Source: UBA2965 sp036526135
GTDB lineage: Bacteria > Pseudomonadota > Gammaproteobacteria > Pseudomonadales > Azotimanducaceae
Assembly: GCA_036526135.1 (NCBI GenBank)
Contig: DATCZA010000017.1
Span: forward strand, 62,001-126,000
Direction: 5' to 3'
Length of the DNA: 64,000 nt
The translations under genes were made by a program, and so were the position numbers. The notes beneath the pieces were generated by a model. The model did not search any database. It was not told the DNA's origin and saw only the letters and a program-made list of their open reading frames with translations. Position 1 is the first letter of the stretch. Every line of letters starts with the position of its first letter. Positions 16,810 to 25,079 of this stretch are shown one piece after another.

Positions 16810-19007
16810 CGACGCTTCCTGCCTCGGGAACCGCCGCGGGCACCGCCGCGGGCGCCGCCGCGGCCAGTCTCACGGTCAGCGGCGGGGCGGCGTCGGTTCG
16901 TCCGCGGACTGGCAGAGCCGGCAGCGGGCTCGACAAGCTCGAGATCGAGCCGGCCCAGGGCCGGCTGCACGCCCGCGAGCCGGACGGTGAGGTGGTCGCC
17001 CAGACCGAAACGCCGGTTCGAGCGCTCGCCCACCAGCGCCAGCGTCGCCGGCTGATACTGAAAGTAGTCGCTTCCCAGATCCGACACGTGCAGCAATCCC
17101 TGCACGTAGTAGCCGGTCAGCTCCACGAAAAGACCGAAATCGGTCACACCCATGACCACGCCGGGGAACACCTCGCCGATACGCGAGGAGACGTACTCGC
17201 ATTTCAGCCATCCGTCCACGGCCCAGCTGACCTCGTCCGCACGCCGTTCCGTCATGGAGACCTGCTCGCCGCAGGCCACCAGCCAATCGTCCGCTGCCGG
17301 GGGCGGGGCGCCATGGAGCGCGGCCTTGATCGCCCTGTGAACCACCAGGTCCGCATAGCGTCGGATGGGAGAGGTGAAATGCATGTACCGCGTCAGCGCG
17401 AGGCCGAAGTGCCCCTTGTTCTCGGGGCGGTAGACGGCCTGGGTCAGCGACCGCAGCACGAGCATCTCGAACACCCAGCGGTCGTCCCGTTCCCCCAGGC
17501 CATCCAGGGCCTGACGCAGCATCGCCGGATCAAGCCGCCCCCGCGGCAGGCGAATCCCGGCGTAGGCGAACGCCTGCCGTACCCGCTGGTCCCTTTCTCC
17601 CGACGGCCCTTCGTGCACCCGATACAGAGCGGAGACTCCGTGCTTTTCGACAAACGTCGCCGCGCACACGTTGGCGGCGATCATGGCTTCCTCGATGAGC
17701 CGGTGGGCGTCCGTGCGGATGAAGGGGTGAATGGCCGCAACGTGATCTCCGGAAAGCTCCAGCGTCGCCTCGTGAGTGTCGAAATCCAGCGCCCCGCGTT
17801 GATCTCGGGCCACCCGCAGGGCGCTGAACGTCCCCTGCAGGTCGGCAAGCGACCGGCAGACCTCGGGCTCCACGTCCAGCGCGCCGGAATCCAGGAATTC
17901 CTGTACCCGCTTGTAGGTGAGCCGCTGCCAGGAGCGGATAACCGCTTCGTAGAACTCGAAACGCGTGACGTTGCCCGCGTTCGAAACCTGCATGTCGCAA
18001 ACCATGGCAAGCCGGGGCTCTCGAGGTTTCAGCGAGCAGAGCCCGTTGGAGATCGCTTCCGGCAGCATCGGCACCACCCGGTCGGGCAGGTAAACCGAGT
18101 TGCCCCGCTCCAGCGCCTCCGCGTCCAGCGCACCTTTCGGCTTCACGTAGTGAGCAACATCGGCGATCGCGACGACCAGACGCCACCCGCCGCGACGCCG
18201 GGCGGCGTATACCGCATCGTCGAAATCCCGCGCGGTCTCACCATCGATGGTCACCAGCGGCAGACCGGCCAGGTCGCGCCGATCCGGATGACGGGCCGGA
18301 ACCACCGCCTTGGGCAGCCTCTGGGCGGCACTGAGCACCGCCGACGGCCACTGTCTGGGCACACCGTGGCTGGCAAGCATGGTTTCCGCGGCGTGGGCGG
18401 CGCCGCGGCGATCCGAAACGAGCGCCTCGACATATCCCACCAGTCCACGTCGATCCTCATCGACGATGCGCACCGAGACGGTGTCGCCGTGGTTGCCAAA
18501 AGCAGGCGGATCGACCAGGGAGACGCGCCCCTTGTAGTGCGGGCTCAGGGAGTCGACATAGGGATGTCGCCCGCGCCCGTTGAGCTGGCCGATGATCGGT
18601 TCCGCCGAGTACTCGATAACGCGCAGGACACGGGCGATGTCGCCGTCCGCCCCCTGACCGATCTGCATCTCGACGACGTCGCCCGGTCTGAGGCGAACCC
18701 GGCGGCCCGTCTCCAAGGGAATCTCGCCCACGCACAGCCGGCCGCGGTGCAGAGCCACGACACCCCTTTCCACGCCAGCGGGCTCCTCGAGCTGGTAGCG
18801 CCCATCGGGTATCTGCACCACCTCGCCGGCGCTGACGAGCCCACGCAGCACGCGGCGAAGCTCCCGGCGGCCGGATGCCGAGTCGCCGACGGTGGCCGCC
18901 ACCAGCTCCCGCCAGGCGAGCGGACCCCGGCCGCGGCCCAGGGATTCCCGGACATCGCGGGCGGTGATCTTGGAGGAACTGTTCGTCTTTTTCGTTCGCG
19001 TCGCCAT
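16806..19007 (-). CDS. rnr: ribonuclease R
   Basis: RNase R is a 3'-5' exoribonuclease that degrades structured RNA and, with tmRNA, non-stop mRNAs. The order of domains is an N-terminal helix-turn-helix (REL-AATVGDSASGRRELRRVL), cold-shock domains, the RNB domain with the catalytic aspartates in TIDGETARDFDDAVYAA, and S1 (GEVFPGVVMGVTDFGLFVEL), then a basic low-complexity tail rich in GGARGG. I chose the ATG at 19007 (733 residues); a longer reading upstream would run over the tRNA-Leu promoter and gene on the other strand. No Shine-Dalgarno sequence is obvious. Confidence 0.95.
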   Translation of the reverse strand: MATRTKKTNSSSKITARDVRESLGRGRGPLAWRELVAATVGDSASGRRELRRVLRGLVSAGEVVQIPDGRYQLEEPAGVERGVVALHRGRLCVGEIPLETGRRVRLRPGDVVEMQIGQGADGDIARVLRVIEYSAEPIIGQLNGRGRHPYVDSLSPHYKGRVSLVDPPAFGNHGDTVSVRIVDEDRRGLVGYVEALVSDRRGAAHAAETMLASHGVPRQWPSAVLSAAQRLPKAVVPARHPDRRDLAGLPLVTIDGETARDFDDAVYAARRRGGWRLVVAIADVAHYVKPKGALDAEALERGNSVYLPDRVVPMLPEAISNGLCSLKPREPRLAMVCDMQVSNAGNVTRFEFYEAVIRSWQRLTYKRVQEFLDSGALDVEPEVCRSLADLQGTFSALRVARDQRGALDFDTHEATLELSGDHVAAIHPFIRTDAHRLIEEAMIAANVCAATFVEKHGVSALYRVHEGPSGERDQRVRQAFAYAGIRLPRGRLDPAMLRQALDGLGERDDRWVFEMLVLRSLTQAVYRPENKGHFGLALTRYMHFTSPIRRYADLVVHRAIKAALHGAPPPAADDWLVACGEQVSMTERRADEVSWAVDGWLKCEYVSSRIGEVFPGVVMGVTDFGLFVELTGYYVQGLLHVSDLGSDYFQYQPATLALVGERSNRRFGLGDHLTVRLAGVQPALGRLDLELVEPAAGSASPRTNRRRPAADRETGRGGARGGARGGSRGRKRR

Positions 19008-19010
19008 CGT

Positions 19011-19040
19011 TTGACAAGGAGCGGGGCACTTCAGTAAATT
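19011..19040 (+). promoter_or_regulatory. promoter of tRNA-Leu
   Basis: A perfect -35 TTGACA (19011-19016) is followed after 18 bases by TAAATT (19035-19040) and then GCGCCCCCC. A GC-rich discriminator of this kind is characteristic of promoters under stringent control. The tRNA begins 14 bases after the -10. Confidence 0.7.
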
Positions 19041-19053
19041 GCGCCCCCCTCGT

Positions 19054-19140
19054 GCCGAGGTGGTGAAATTGGTAGACACGCTAGCTTCAGGTGCTAGTGG
19101 GGGCAACCCCGTGGAGGTTCAAGTCCTCTCCTCGGCACCA
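19054..19140 (+). tRNA. tRNA-Leu (anticodon CAG)
   Basis: A class II tRNA of 87 bases. The acceptor stem GCCGAGG pairs with CCTCGGC before an encoded ACCA end. The D-loop is GGTAGACAC, the anticodon stem CTAGC/GCTAG encloses TTCAGGT with anticodon CAG, a long variable arm (GGGGGCAACCCC) follows, and the T-arm has GGTTCAAGTCC. It stands alone, directly downstream of its own promoter and divergent from rnr. Confidence 0.96.
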
Positions 19141-19202
19141 CATTTTAGAGCGTGCCCGGCGACCCCGAAACAGGAATTCTCTTTGAGCGGCGCGCCCTCA
19201 CA

Positions 19203-20336
19203 TCACGCCGCCGCCCGCTTTCTCAGCACCAGGCTGCCGATCGAGTAACCCGCACCAAACGAGCAGATCACGCCATGGTCTCCGGCGGCGAGGTCCTCGT
19301 GATGCAGACAGAACGCGATGATCGAGCCCGCCGACGCCGTGTTGGCATACTCGTCCAGCACGATGGGCGCTTCCTTCGCCGAGGCATCGCGGCCAAGCAG
19401 CCGCTTGCTGATCAGCAGGTTCATGTTCAGATTGGCCTGATGCAACCACCAGCGTTTCACATCGGCCACGTCCAGTCCCACCGCCTCCACCTGGGATTTC
19501 AGGTGCTCGGCCGCCATGGGGCAGACCTCCTTGAACACACGACGGCCTTCCTGGTGAAAGAGGTTGGCGGCGCAGAAGGGGTCCACGTCCTCGGCATATG
19601 CCAGGTAGCCGAAATTGGACCGGATGTTGTTCGAGTAGCTGGTCAGCGCTTTGCTGCCGAGAATTTCGTACGCGTGCGCGGCGGTGCAGGTTTCTGCGGA
19701 CTCGAGCACAACCGCCGTGCTCACGTCACCGAAGATGAAGTGGCCGTCCCTGTCGCGATAGTTCACCTGAGGCGAGGTGAGTTCCGGGTTCACCACCAAT
19801 ACGCATCGCGCGGACCCGGCCGCTATGGCGTCATGAGCACGCTGCAGCGCAAACGTCGCCGCTGAGCACGCGACGAGCATATCGAAGGCAAAGCCGTCAA
19901 TCCCCAGGGCGTGCTGAACCTCGATGGCGATAGCAGGGTAGGAGCGCTCAGTGTAGGCGCAGGAGACGATGACCATGTCGATGTCCGACGCCGCCTTACC
20001 TGCCGCAGCCATGGCGCCCCGGGCGGCGTGGAGAGCGATTTCGGCCTGGTGGGAAAGCTCGTCCTCCTCGCGGTGAGGAATGCGCGGACGCATTCGCCCC
20101 ACCTCCAGGATCCCGTCCTTCACGTAGGCGTAACGCTGCTTGATACCAGAGGCCTTCTCGATGAACTCCTCGCTCGAGTGCTCCATCGGCGCGACGTCGC
20201 CAGCCCCGATGGCAGCGTCGTTCTCCGCATTGAATCTGTCCGCGTACGCGTTGTAGGCGGCGACGAGTTCTGCATTGGTGATGACGTGGTCGGGCTTCCA
20301 CAGCCCGGCGCCACTGATGACGACGGGTTTCGACAC
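19203..20336 (-). CDS. beta-ketoacyl-ACP synthase III family protein (FabH-like)
   Basis: A thiolase-fold condensing enzyme of 377 residues, longer than classical FabH (about 317). The catalytic triad is visible: Cys in DMLVACSAATF (about 160), His in WWLHQANLNMN (about 303) and Asn in EYANTASAGS (about 338). The insert at about 25-85 (AYNAYADRFNAENDAA, FIEKASGIKQRY) resembles the variant synthase III of pseudomonads that accepts fatty acyl-CoA primers. The substrate here is therefore probably an acyl-CoA, but this is by resemblance only. The start is GTG, immediately after the folE2 stop, so the two are likely co-transcribed. Confidence 0.85.
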   Translation of the reverse strand: MSKPVVISGAGLWKPDHVITNAELVAAYNAYADRFNAENDAAIGAGDVAPMEHSSEEFIEKASGIKQRYAYVKDGILEVGRMRPRIPHREEDELSHQAEIALHAARGAMAAAGKAASDIDMVIVSCAYTERSYPAIAIEVQHALGIDGFAFDMLVACSAATFALQRAHDAIAAGSARCVLVVNPELTSPQVNYRDRDGHFIFGDVSTAVVLESAETCTAAHAYEILGSKALTSYSNNIRSNFGYLAYAEDVDPFCAANLFHQEGRRVFKEVCPMAAEHLKSQVEAVGLDVADVKRWWLHQANLNMNLLISKRLLGRDASAKEAPIVLDEYANTASAGSIIAFCLHHEDLAAGDHGVICSFGAGYSIGSLVLRKRAAA

Positions 20337-21287
20337 CTAGGGAACTGCCTGGTATCCGTCCCCGACACCCTTCGTGAACACCCCCACGGCGTCGTGGGCA
20401 TGGAGGCTCTCGTGGTGCTCCACGCGCACCCAGAAGTCCGCGAGACGGTCGTCCGCATCCAGCTGATCCTTGAGCTTGCGTCCGGCATCCTCGATGAACA
20501 TGAGATTCTGGCCGTTGAGCCTGGCGAACTCCTGCTCGTCCTCCCGCTTGACGGCGGTCTGCACCGGCGTCTTCAGCGTGGCTTCCACCTCGTCGATCAG
20601 ATCGGTTATGGGAAAGTCGATGAGGCCTTCGCGCAGCTTGACGCGAATTCGCGCGTCGCTGCGCTGGCTGTGCGGCGTCGCCACGATGCCCTGCTCGGTG
20701 CCCAGCCAGGCACGAACATCGCCCACGGCCACGCTCCCGGAGGTGCCGAAGTCCTCGTCGAACTGATCCTGAATCAGCTGACGCGCCAGGGCCGCGGAGC
20801 ACGGGCACGTCGACGAGTACTGCACGTTGAGGGCGACCTCCAGGGTAATCTCTCCGTCGATCAGCGTGCCCCTGATGGACACCGGATACGAATTCCAGCC
20901 GGAGTTGTCGCTCACCAGAGCCTGCCGGCGCAGGTAGTAATCGAAATCGAACTGCACGTATGCCCGGGAGCTCAGCTCGCGATGGGACTCGAGCACGCTG
21001 CGCAGCAGCAGCTTCAAGCCCGCCGCGCTCAAGGGCCGGGTCTCGGCATGCTCGTCGAGGATCAGGTAGAGGCGCGACATGTGAATGCCCTTGGCCAGCT
21101 CGTCACCCAGGTCCACGTAGATCTGAACACGGGACTGGACGTGCCTGGTCTGGTTTCCATCACGCACGAGAAGAGGCTGATGGATGTCGGCCATGCCGAC
21201 CCAATCCAGGGTCACGTGCGGCTGATGCAGCTCGTGACTGGCCACATCGGGCAGTTCCTTTTCGCTGCGAAGCTCGCCCTTGTTCAT
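20337..21287 (-). CDS. folE2: GTP cyclohydrolase FolE2 (type IB)
   Basis: FolE2 opens the folate and queuosine pathways by converting GTP to dihydroneopterin triphosphate; unlike FolE it works with metals other than zinc and is often induced under zinc shortage. The ATG at 21287, with AGG at the right distance, gives 316 residues; the reading upstream of it has no family similarity. Signatures are VGMADIHQPL near the start, VQIYVDLGDELAKGIHMSRLY, and YSSTCPCSAALARQ with the metal-binding Cys. I found no palindromic Zur-type site in the GC-rich upstream region. It sits between the Trm112 gene and the FabH-like gene. Confidence 0.93.
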   Translation of the reverse strand: MNKGELRSEKELPDVASHELHQPHVTLDWVGMADIHQPLLVRDGNQTRHVQSRVQIYVDLGDELAKGIHMSRLYLILDEHAETRPLSAAGLKLLLRSVLESHRELSSRAYVQFDFDYYLRRQALVSDNSGWNSYPVSIRGTLIDGEITLEVALNVQYSSTCPCSAALARQLIQDQFDEDFGTSGSVAVGDVRAWLGTEQGIVATPHSQRSDARIRVKLREGLIDFPITDLIDEVEATLKTPVQTAVKREDEQEFARLNGQNLMFIEDAGRKLKDQLDADDRLADFWVRVEHHESLHAHDAVGVFTKGVGDGYQAVP

Positions 21288-21422
21288 GGGTCTACCTGCA
21301 TGTGTTCTTCCTCCAGCTACCCCCCCCGTGAAACGGGCGGCCCCGGATTGTACCCAATCGGCCTGCAACGGCACAGAAGGTGCCGCCGGCCGGCGCGGAG
21401 CCCGGTTCCGGGGGCCGGAGCA

Positions 21423-21620
21423 TCACTCCCTCAGGCTTTCCCGCTCTTCGGCGCTGAGCTCGCGGGCTTCCTCCTCGAGCATCACGGGGATGCCGTCTCG
21501 GATGGGGTAGGCGAGGCCGCTGGCGCGGCACCATAGCTCGTCCTTGTCTTTATTGTAGGTCAGCGACGCCTTGGTGACGGGGCAGACCAGCAGTTCGAGC
21601 AGCTTCGAGTCAATCGACAT
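21423..21620 (-). CDS. Trm112/YcaR-family small protein
   Basis: A 65-residue protein of the Trm112-like family: LLELLVCPVTKASLTYNKDKDELWCRASGLAYPIRDGIPVML. Related bacterial proteins usually lie near lpxK/kdsB; here it stands between purA and folE2. The first CxxC of the zinc knuckle is reduced to one Cys (CPVTK) and one Cys remains in ELWCR, so metal binding may be lost. Function unknown; Trm112 proteins in other domains activate methyltransferases. Confidence 0.85.
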   Translation of the reverse strand: MSIDSKLLELLVCPVTKASLTYNKDKDELWCRASGLAYPIRDGIPVMLEEEARELSAEERESLRE

Positions 21621-21641
21621 GACGTTGCGCCTCCACCGATC

Positions 21642-22937
21642 TCAGGCAGTGAACGGATCCTTCAGAACAATGGTTTCGGTCCGGTCCGGACCCGTCGAGA
21701 TGATGTCGATGGGAGCACCCACCGTCTCCTCGATGCGGGCCAGATACGCCCGCGCATTGGCAGGCAGGTCATCCAGGCGCCGGATGCCCAGGGTGGACTC
21801 CGACCAGCCGTCCACCTCTTCGTACACGGGCCTGATTTCCGAGTAATACTCGCTGGCAAACCGCGGCGTGCCGCTCGTGCCGTCCGGGCCCTCGTAACCC
21901 ACGCAGATGCAGATACTCTCCAGACCGTCGAGCACGTCCAGCTTGGTCAGGCAGAGCCCGGAGATGCTGTTGATCTGCACGGCCTGCCGCAGGGCCACGG
22001 CATCGAACCAGCCGCACCGGCGCGGCCTGCCCGTGGTGGACCCGAACTCGTTGCCGCGGGTCGCAAGCCGCTCGCCAACCTCATCGAAGAGTTCCGTCGG
22101 AAACGGTCCCGAGCCCACGCGGGTGGAATATGCCTTCGTGATGCCCAGGATGTAATCCAGATATCGAGGTCCGAAGCCACTGCCCACCGCGGTCCCGCCC
22201 GCGGTCGTGTTGGAGGAGGTCACGAACGGATACGTGCCCAGATCAATGTCGAGGAGCGCGCCCTGGGCTCCCTCGAACAGCAGATTGGCTCCGCTTTCGC
22301 GAATCTCGTGCAGCAGCGGAATGATGTCCGCCACCATGGGACGAATCTGCTCGGCAACCGCCGCGCACTCATCCAGGGTCTGCGCGTAGTCCACGGTCTC
22401 CGAGCCGTAGTACCGCTCCAGCATGAAGTTGTGATACTCCATGACCTCGGCCAGCTTGGCCGCGAACTCCTGCCAGTAGAAAAGATCGCCAAGACGAACG
22501 CCGCGTCGCGCCGCTTTGTCCTCGTAGGCAGGGCCTATGCCGCGCCCGGTCGTGCCGATCTTCTGATTACCCCTGGCTTCCTCCCGGGCGAGATCGAGCT
22601 TGACGTGGTACGGCAGGATGAGCGGGCAGGCGGGGCTTATCCGGAGCCGCTCGCGCACGGGCACGCCACGGGCCTCGAGACCGGACACCTCGCTGAGCAG
22701 CGCGTTCGGCTCCAGGACGACGCCGTTACCGATGAAGCACTGCACCTCGCGACGCAGAATGCCCGAGGGAATCAGGTGCAGGACCGTCTTCTCGCCCTCT
22801 ATGACCAGGGTGTGGCCGGCGTTGTGACCACCCTGGAAACGGACCACGGCCGCTACCTGATCGGTGAGGAGATCGACGATCTTGCCTTTGCCCTCGTCCC
22901 CCCACTGGGTGCCCATGACGACTACGTTGCGGCCCAT
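21642..22937 (-). CDS. purA: adenylosuccinate synthetase
   Basis: PurA joins aspartate to IMP using GTP, the first step towards AMP. The ATG at 22937 gives 431 residues. The N-terminus GRNVVVMGTQWGDEGKGKIVD is the GTP-binding and catalytic region (Asp and the following Lys), then GGHNAGHTL, GTTGRGIGPAYEDKAARRG, QGALLDIDLGTYPFVTSSN and GWFDAVAL. The start is one base after the hisZ stop. The hisZ-purA pairing behind hflC is a common proteobacterial order. Confidence 0.97.
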   Translation of the reverse strand: MGRNVVVMGTQWGDEGKGKIVDLLTDQVAAVVRFQGGHNAGHTLVIEGEKTVLHLIPSGILRREVQCFIGNGVVLEPNALLSEVSGLEARGVPVRERLRISPACPLILPYHVKLDLAREEARGNQKIGTTGRGIGPAYEDKAARRGVRLGDLFYWQEFAAKLAEVMEYHNFMLERYYGSETVDYAQTLDECAAVAEQIRPMVADIIPLLHEIRESGANLLFEGAQGALLDIDLGTYPFVTSSNTTAGGTAVGSGFGPRYLDYILGITKAYSTRVGSGPFPTELFDEVGERLATRGNEFGSTTGRPRRCGWFDAVALRQAVQINSISGLCLTKLDVLDGLESICICVGYEGPDGTSGTPRFASEYYSEIRPVYEEVDGWSESTLGIRRLDDLPANARAYLARIEETVGAPIDIISTGPDRTETIVLKDPFTA

Positions 22938-22938
22938 A

Positions 22939-24153
22939 TCAGCCCTCGTTCCGCCCGAGCCTTTCCACTTTCCATACCCCAGAGACGTACGAAAGCTGAC
23001 GATCGCAGCCCGAAGGCGCCCCGTCTTCGTCGTCCAGCGCCACCACCACCCTCTCTCCAGCCGCACGCAGGCGCCGGACCTCCGCAGCCAGCGCGGCAGC
23101 GACATCGCCGCCGAGGCTGCCGGTCCAGGGCGCCCAGACGGCCTGGCCGACGGTCCCTGCCCCGGCAAGCCCGATGAGCTGGCGCAGGTTCACGTCGAAG
23201 CCGGTCGCGGGCCGGCTGCGGCCGAACGGCGCGCCGATTCCGTCGTAGCGTCCGCCCCTGGCGATCGCGCGGCCCTGATCCGCCTGGTAGGCGGAGAACA
23301 CCGGCCCGTTGTGATAACCGTACCCGGCGAGCTCCGCCAGATCGTAGCGCACTTCCACCGCCGGGTTGCGGACCAGCACCGCCTCCGCCAGCTCCTCCAG
23401 AGCATCCACCGCGGCCACCGCGCCATCCGGCCCGCCAGCCAACGCCGCGCGCGCCTCCCGGAGTATCTCGCGGCCGCCCATGAGGGTCGGCAGCCGCTCT
23501 AAAAGCGCCCCGTCCGAGCGCTCGCCGATCAGCTCACCGATGTCTGCCTCGGACTTGCTCTGCACGGCAGCGAACAGCTGCCGCTCGGTGAACGCATCCA
23601 GACCCAGCGGTGCGACCAGACTCAGGTAGATCCCCATGTGTCCGAGCACGAGCACCGGGGCTTCGACGCCCGTGCGCTCGAGAATTTCCAGCAGCAGGCA
23701 GATCACTTCCACGTCGGCCGCGAGCCCGGGCGCGCCGAACACCTCGGCGCCTGCCTTGAGCGGAACCCGGGAATCCAGCGCCGCCGCCGGGTTGGCGAGA
23801 ACCACGGGGCCCGCGTAGCAAAGCCTCTGCACCCCCTCGCTCGGACGGCTGTGGGCGTCGATCCGAACCGCCTGGGCCGTCATGTCTGCGCGAACGCCCA
23901 TCAGGCGTCCGCTGCGCTGGTCGACCACCTTCAGCGTCTGCAGATCGAGATCGTCCTGGTGACCGAGCCCCCCATCCGGACCTGCGCCGACGAGAAGGGC
24001 ATCGAGGTACTCGACCACCGGAGGCTCGACGTAGTCGAAGCCCCAGCTGTTGAACACGTCGAGCACCTGACGGCGCACCTGCTCCAGCGCCCACGCCTCA
24101 GGCGGCAGTAGCTCGTCCACCCCGTCGGGCAAGCGCCATTTTCGGTTGACCAT
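22939..24153 (-). CDS. hisZ: ATP phosphoribosyltransferase regulatory subunit
   Basis: HisZ is a catalytically inactive histidyl-tRNA-synthetase relative that forms a complex with a short HisG and gives it histidine feedback control. The N-terminal WRLPDGVDELLPPEAWALEQVRRQ and MGVRADMTAQAVRI follow HisRS class II motifs 1 and 2, while the anticodon-binding domain is lacking. The start MVNRKW at 24153 (404 residues) was preferred over a slightly longer reading. HisZ presence implies a short-form HisG elsewhere in the genome. Confidence 0.95.
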   Translation of the reverse strand: MVNRKWRLPDGVDELLPPEAWALEQVRRQVLDVFNSWGFDYVEPPVVEYLDALLVGAGPDGGLGHQDDLDLQTLKVVDQRSGRLMGVRADMTAQAVRIDAHSRPSEGVQRLCYAGPVVLANPAAALDSRVPLKAGAEVFGAPGLAADVEVICLLLEILERTGVEAPVLVLGHMGIYLSLVAPLGLDAFTERQLFAAVQSKSEADIGELIGERSDGALLERLPTLMGGREILREARAALAGGPDGAVAAVDALEELAEAVLVRNPAVEVRYDLAELAGYGYHNGPVFSAYQADQGRAIARGGRYDGIGAPFGRSRPATGFDVNLRQLIGLAGAGTVGQAVWAPWTGSLGGDVAAALAAEVRRLRAAGERVVVALDDEDGAPSGCDRQLSYVSGVWKVERLGRNEG

Positions 24154-24204
24154 GGATCTGACGTCCAATCAGCGGACCATTTCAGCCGGAACGTTTAGCC
24201 CGGC

Positions 24205-25071
24205 TTAGGAATCGTTGGCGAGATACTTGAAGAACTCGCTCGTGGGATCCAGCACCAGGATGTCGCTCTTGTCCTTGAACACCTTCGCGTAGGCATTGAT
24301 GCTGCGATAGAACTGGTAGAACTCGGGATCCCGATTGTACGCACTGGCATATATGTTAGCCGAGCGCGCGTCCCCGTCACCCCGTATCTGCTCCGAACTC
24401 CGGTAGGCCTCGGCTTCGATGATCACCGTCTGACGCTCAGCGTCAGCACGAATGCCGAGCGCGAGCTCGCGACCCTGAGCGCGATACTGGCGCGCCTCGA
24501 TCTGCCGTTCCGAGTTCATTCGATCGTACACGGAGCTCGAGACGTCCGGGGGGAGGTCGATGCGCTTGACCCGCACGTCGATCACCTCGATGCCCACGGC
24601 TCCGCTCATGACCGCATTGAGGTCCCCCAGCAGCTCCTGCATGAGCTGGTCGCGCTCGCCGGAGACCACCTCGTGCATGTCGCGACGGCTGATCTGGTTT
24701 CGCAGCCCTTCGTTGACCCGCTCCTGGAGCACTCGCTGGCCGCGCCGCTCGTCGAACGAGGTGCCCGTGTAGTAACGCTGCACGTCGACGATGCGCCACT
24801 TGGCGAAGGAGTCGACGATGAGGGGCTTCTTCTCCAGCGTGTAGTAGGTTTCTGGCACGGAGTCCAGCGTCAGCACGCGTCCGTCGGCCTTTTTGACCTC
24901 CTCGGCGATGGGCATCTTGAAGTGCAGCCCGGGCGGGACATCCGCCTGGCTGACCGCGCCGAAGCGGAGCAGGATGGCGCGTTCGGTCTCCTGCACCGTG
25001 TAGACGCTGTTCATCAGCAGCAGCACGGCGATGATGGCTATGACGACGATAATGAGATTCTTGAGATTCAT
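24205..25071 (-). CDS. hflC: FtsH modulator HflC
   Basis: HflC with HflK forms the large periplasmic SPFH cage around the FtsH protease in the inner membrane. A single N-terminal membrane anchor (LIIVVIAIIAVLLLMNSVYTV, shown in part) is followed by the SPFH domain (ERAILLRFGAV, PPGLHFKMPI) and the coiled region (REXALGIRADAERQTVIIEAEAYRSSEQIRGDGDA in outline). 288 residues. It follows hflK by eight bases. Confidence 0.96.
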   Translation of the reverse strand: MNLKNLIIVVIAIIAVLLLMNSVYTVQETERAILLRFGAVSQADVPPGLHFKMPIAEEVKKADGRVLTLDSVPETYYTLEKKPLIVDSFAKWRIVDVQRYYTGTSFDERRGQRVLQERVNEGLRNQISRRDMHEVVSGERDQLMQELLGDLNAVMSGAVGIEVIDVRVKRIDLPPDVSSSVYDRMNSERQIEARQYRAQGRELALGIRADAERQTVIIEAEAYRSSEQIRGDGDARSANIYASAYNRDPEFYQFYRSINAYAKVFKDKSDILVLDPTSEFFKYLANDS

Positions 25072-25079
25072 GTCGGATC

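Noticed and set aside
16992..19037. A 681-codon open frame on the plus strand opposite rnr
   Set aside because: It mirrors the rnr frame in very GC-rich DNA and has no recognisable domain; RNase R on the other strand is unambiguous.
19141..19202. Possible attachment site downstream of tRNA-Leu
   Set aside because: I looked for a repeat of the tRNA 3' end in the following 2.5 kb and saw none; there is no integrase gene.
21375..21422. Possible upstream extension or separate gene before folE2
   Set aside because: The reading upstream of the folE2 ATG is Gly/Arg-rich without similarity, and the family start and ribosome-binding site are at 21287.
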